Assembly: GCA_944346655.1 (NCBI GenBank)
Contig: CALVMP010000005.1
Location: 1-43,591 of the forward strand
Origin: an uncultured Clostridia bacterium
GTDB lineage: Bacteria; Bacillota; Clostridia; Christensenellales; Borkfalkiaceae
Direction of reading: 5' to 3'
DNA length: 43,591 bases
Below, piece by piece: positions 40,398-43,591 of this stretch. Within the stretch, counting starts at the first letter, position 1. Each line of letters starts with the position of its first letter. A program made the position numbers and the translations under genes. The notes under the pieces are model-generated. The model had not been told where the DNA came from. It ran no database searches and saw only the letters and a program-made list of their open reading frames with translations.

Positions 40398-40463
40398 ATT
40401 CGGGTAAATATTCATTCTCAATTACTTTTTGTTATCTTTATCTTTTATGGAGGACACAACAGG

Positions 40464-43376
40464 ATGAAAAAATTTGCATGGCTCGCGGCAGGCGTAGCTG
40501 CCCTCGGATTGGGCATATTCTGTGCATGCGGCGACAATACCAATCCCACGCCGGGAGGAGACGGCGGTAACGGTGACGACGACACCCCCACCATAACCGA
40601 ACAGCTCGGCGCGTTTGCCGAAACGAGATGGGTCAGCCATGATGGCATGCTTGATTTTGCCAATTCCTCTCTCGACGGGGCCCAGTCGTTTACCGTAAAT
40701 TCTATCGAGGGTTCGGGCGGGGAGTCTGTAATAAACTGCACTGCGGACGGCGTCTCTTACGACCTCTCCCTTAACGAAAACGGCGCGCTCGAAATGCGCG
40801 TAGAGGACGACAATACCTTGTACCGCACTTTTATGGCGGACGCAACCCCCTTTGCGGGCGCATGGTATAGTGAAAACAGCACTGCATATTATTATGTAAT
40901 CTCCTCGACCGTAGATGAGAACGGCTACTTCAGCTGGAAGCAGTTTTCCACATCCTATGCAACGCCCGGAGACGCAACAAGGGCTGTCACCGTGTTCGAA
41001 ATAAACGCGGACGGCTCGGGCAGCATGTCCTTCTATATTCCCGATGCGGGACAGTATTATTATTACTCCGGCTCTTCCGTTTACATGAGCGACGGCTCGA
41101 GCATTGCCACCGAAACGGTCGTTCCCTATACGGGTGTGTTCGGCGACGTATATGTAAATGACGAAGGTCAGGAAATTACTATCGATTCCGCAAGCATGTC
41201 TCTTACCTACATGGGTTCTACGGTAACGGCACAGGTGGGCGTCAGCCTTCTCGGCGCGGGCATCTGGTTCACCGCGGGCGAAACGGAATACTCCCTCGTT
41301 TATATGAACGACGGCGTGTTCCTTGTATCCGAAAATTCAAAGGAGTTCTATGCCTACTACGACGCCGAATGGCTTTCCTCAGACGGCGGCGAGTGGTCCA
41401 ACGGTTCCTCCACCGTGTATGCAAGCTTTGAAAACGACAGCGTCATAACCTATGACGGCAACGACTATACGCTGACGAGGGGAGTGGAAGGCGGAGAGCT
41501 CGTCTATACGTTCACTGTCGGCGATTCTCAATATACGATCCGCCCCGTATACGGCAGCACCGACGTGTTTGAGCTTGCAACGGAAACGGGCGACGCTTCG
41601 GTTGCGGGCTATTGGTTCCGCGAGTCGGCAAAGCAGGAATTCGCGCAGAATTATACTACCAATGCCGAAGATCTCACGGTAAATTCAAGAGACTACCGCG
41701 TAACCATCAATTATCATATTGTCGGCGCAGACGACGCTTCGAGAACGGTGGCAGGCACATTTATCTGGATGGAAGAGATGGCTGCAATGTCCCTCAGCTT
41801 CGAACATCCCCAGTTTAGCGACAACGGCGATGTGTCCGGCAGCATACAGCTCAATCTTCTGCTTGCAAACACCAACGGCATATATTGGGCGCTTGCGGGC
41901 GTACCCGGCAACTACGGCTATTATTCGGCTTACCTCACCGAAAGTTATGAAGCACAGGCGGTGCAGGAGATCACCGATTCCCTCGAGGCGAACGACTATT
42001 TCACCACGGGCGGCACAAATCCCAGCACTATAGCCTTCGACTTTGATCCCGACTCCCCCGACTACGGCACGGTAGTATTGGACGGTCAGACTTATTACTT
42101 CTCATGGGGCTATTACTATATCGACGAGAACTCGACAGAGCCCGACCTCTATCTTGAAATAAACGGCGAATTTGTTCAGGATACGGCAAACAACACTATA
42201 ACCTACGACAGATACATTCTCCTGTCCACGCAGTCGGGCATGAACGTGTCCACGTCTACGGTCAGCATAGACACACAGACAGGCGATAGCGATGTAACCA
42301 CGGGCGGGGAGAGGTTCTACCTTGCCCAGAGCACGTTTTCCGCTCTCTGCGACACAGTGTTCGAGTATAACGGCAGATATGAAACGTCGCAGTTCTTCAT
42401 CGATGAAAACGGCGCGTTAAACCTTTCGACCTATAACGTTGCCGACGGCAGCTCGTCCTTGCTCACCCTTTCCAGGTACGAATATACTCTCAACATGGAG
42501 TATGTCAACGGCAGAGAGATTATCACTCTCACATATACGGCAGGGGAAGAGGAGAATACTATTGTCGTCACCGACAGACTGTATGCGACGGTAAACGGTC
42601 TTGTCTACGGCTGGGAGAGCCTCAATGAAATAACGGGCACTTACGTAGACCTGGACGGCAACACGTTCCTTGTCGTAAATGCCGACGGAACTATTGCCTA
42701 CGGCGATTCGAGCACGGTAACGATTTCAAATATCGAGACCGTCGACGGAGCTTTCGTTTATACCTACACCAACCGCGGTCAGCAGGTCACCGCAACCTTC
42801 AACGGCACGACGGTAACAATAGGCGGCGTAACCTATTCCAAGGCTCAGCCCTTCAGCCCCGAAAGCTTTGTGGGAACCTACTCGGTTGGCGGCGTCAATA
42901 TCATTATCTCCAACGCTGTGGGCAGCGTAAACGAACGGTATGCGCTCCGCATCATGGTAAATAACGTTGTTGTTCCAGGTACTTTGAGGTATGTAGGCGG
43001 TAAGCAGGTTCTTTCGTTCACGGGACACAACAGCCAGGACTTCAGCACATACAGGTGCACGTTTACGCTCGACGGCTCAGCTCTGTCGATTGTGGTCAAC
43101 AATGGAACTCCCGTATCGGAAAATGTTGTTTCATGGTCGTATAGCGATTTTATTGTCGACGATGAAACTCTGAATGTGGGTGAGTTCACCTGTACTGTAA
43201 AAGGAGGTGCGCCTTTATACCGTCTCAAAGGTGTGCTCTGCGACAGTATGGTCGTTTCGATAGACGAAGAGGGAGTCAAAACTCTCACCTTGACCTTTGG
43301 CTCTGTTTCGGTAATCGTTACAAACGATTCGGATGTTGTTTCTGTGTCCGTTCCGGGCTCAGATGCTATTCTATAA
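40464..43376 (+). CDS. Large beta-rich repeat lipoprotein of unknown function
   Basis: The 970-residue protein starts at ATG 40464, ten bases after GGAGG. An open frame back to 40368 would use the promoter's own -35 box as its start codon. The signal peptide ends GIFCAC, with C22 (or C20) as lipid anchor, followed by a Pro/Gly/Asp linker. The mature part is made of many diverged beta units that begin with G(A/V/E/Y/T)(W/F/Y) followed by strands. Examples are GAWYSENST, GVFGDVYV, GEWSNGSS, GYWFRESA, GTYVDLDGN and GTYSVGGVN. Composition is rich in Tyr, Thr, Ser, Gly and Asp with few lysines. This resembles lipocalin-like repeat proteins but I cannot assign a family. No catalytic motif is seen. 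Confidence 0.75.
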   Translation: MKKFAWLAAGVAALGLGIFCACGDNTNPTPGGDGGNGDDDTPTITEQLGAFAETRWVSHDGMLDFANSSLDGAQSFTVNSIEGSGGESVINCTADGVSYDLSLNENGALEMRVEDDNTLYRTFMADATPFAGAWYSENSTAYYYVISSTVDENGYFSWKQFSTSYATPGDATRAVTVFEINADGSGSMSFYIPDAGQYYYYSGSSVYMSDGSSIATETVVPYTGVFGDVYVNDEGQEITIDSASMSLTYMGSTVTAQVGVSLLGAGIWFTAGETEYSLVYMNDGVFLVSENSKEFYAYYDAEWLSSDGGEWSNGSSTVYASFENDSVITYDGNDYTLTRGVEGGELVYTFTVGDSQYTIRPVYGSTDVFELATETGDASVAGYWFRESAKQEFAQNYTTNAEDLTVNSRDYRVTINYHIVGADDASRTVAGTFIWMEEMAAMSLSFEHPQFSDNGDVSGSIQLNLLLANTNGIYWALAGVPGNYGYYSAYLTESYEAQAVQEITDSLEANDYFTTGGTNPSTIAFDFDPDSPDYGTVVLDGQTYYFSWGYYYIDENSTEPDLYLEINGEFVQDTANNTITYDRYILLSTQSGMNVSTSTVSIDTQTGDSDVTTGGERFYLAQSTFSALCDTVFEYNGRYETSQFFIDENGALNLSTYNVADGSSSLLTLSRYEYTLNMEYVNGREIITLTYTAGEEENTIVVTDRLYATVNGLVYGWESLNEITGTYVDLDGNTFLVVNADGTIAYGDSSTVTISNIETVDGAFVYTYTNRGQQVTATFNGTTVTIGGVTYSKAQPFSPESFVGTYSVGGVNIIISNAVGSVNERYALRIMVNNVVVPGTLRYVGGKQVLSFTGHNSQDFSTYRCTFTLDGSALSIVVNNGTPVSENVVSWSYSDFIVDDETLNVGEFTCTVKGGAPLYRLKGVLCDSMVVSIDEEGVKTLTLTFGSVSVIVTNDSDVVSVSVPGSDAIL

Positions 43377-43387
43377 ACTCAAAAAAC

Positions 43388-43413
43388 TTCCCCTCTGCGA
43401 AAGCAGAGGGGAA
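43388..43413 (+). terminator. Hairpin terminator after the repeat lipoprotein
   Basis: TTCCCCTCTGC (43388-43398) pairs perfectly with GCAGAGGGGAA (43403-43413) around a GAAA tetraloop. The following ATTGTAATTT is a weak U-tract. Confidence 0.8.
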
Positions 43414-43473
43414 ATTGTAATTTGAGCTTATAAAAATATTTTAAATTTTTTTATAAAAACAGCTGAAAATAGT

Positions 43474-43501
43474 TTGCATTTTATAATTTTTCAAGTATAA
43501 T
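43474..43501 (+). promoter_or_regulatory. Promoter for tRNA-Pro
   Basis: TTGCAT (43474-43479), a 16-base spacer and TATAAT (43496-43501) lie 15 bases before the mature tRNA, a typical tRNA promoter position. Confidence 0.65.
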
Positions 43502-43516
43502 AAATAAGCTTGTTGC

Positions 43517-43591
43517 TGAGGTGTAGCGCAGTTTGGTAGCGCGTCTGGTTAGGGACCAGAAGGTCGTGGGTTCAAGTCCCGTCACCTCAAC
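43517..43591 (+). tRNA. tRNA-Pro (anticodon AGG), 3' end cut by window edge
   Basis: Acceptor stem TGAGGTG/CACCTCA, D-arm GCGC/GCGC with GTTTGGTA, anticodon stem TCTGG/CCAGA around loop TTAGGGA (anticodon AGG) and T-arm GTGGG-TTCAAGT-CCCGT all form. The D-arm is typical of bacterial tRNA-Pro and the discriminator is A. The window stops after the first C, so two bases of a presumed encoded CCA are missing. The acceptor starts with a T-A pair. Confidence 0.88.

Noticed and set aside
40368..40463. N-terminal extension of the repeat lipoprotein starting at a TTG at 40368
   Set aside because: That TTG is part of the TTGACA -35 box; the ATG at 40464 has GGAGG and gives a proper signal peptide.

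Overview
The window reads as a chromosomal piece of an uncultured, probably gut-associated Clostridia-type Firmicute of about 50% GC. Support for this comes from the infB-rbfA-nrnA-truB-ribF order, strong AGGAGG-type ribosome binding sites, sigma-A promoters of TTGACA-N17-TATAAT type, many cell-surface lipoproteins, InlB-type and BspA-type repeat proteins, and a CxxC/Fe-S/TlpA membrane gene set that I associate with Clostridia. Species-level placement is not possible by eye.

Region 1 (1-11112) is housekeeping on the + strand. It holds the 3' part of infB, then rbfA, a DHH phosphoesterase (nrnA-like), truB and ribF, with overlapping or nearly touching ends. RibF carries an extraordinary acidic tail of about 315 residues. 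An endonuclease IV-like TIM barrel follows. A promoter overlapping its stop codon starts an M24 aminopeptidase, efp and dtd. After a hairpin come a PhnP-like metallo-beta-lactamase-fold enzyme, a DUF5662 protein and an unrecognised protein, closed by a strong terminator. A convergent ferritin-like di-iron protein (11111-12349, - strand) and a tRNA-Gly(CCC) end the region.

Region 2 (12567-32620) looks like a surface protein-degradation and peptide-uptake block. It holds a giant membrane-anchored subtilase with about 31 BspA-type leucine-rich repeats (2628 aa), a lipoprotein with InlB-type and BspA-type repeats, and a third lipoprotein with its own consensus promoter. A complete oligopeptide ABC importer follows (oversized binding protein, two permeases, two ATPases), then a small membrane protein. 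The inferred flow is protein binding, cleavage at the surface, and peptide import.

Region 3 (32692-38877) is the most unusual part. A 967-aa lipoprotein with a thioredoxin (TlpA) domain and a small companion lipoprotein face, tail to tail, a - strand operon. That operon encodes a five-helix protein ending in CTECIGLG and a NapH-like polyferredoxin fused to a second TlpA domain. Together they look like an Fe-S-driven route carrying electrons across the membrane to extracytoplasmic thiol proteins.

Region 4 (38895-43591) holds, divergently, a cysteine desulfidase-like gene that may be leaderless, a 970-aa beta-rich repeat lipoprotein with a consensus promoter, and a tRNA-Pro with the rare anticodon AGG, cut by the window end two bases before its 3' end. 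The sulfur theme (cysteine desulfidase beside thiol-redox genes) may be functional, but this is inference.
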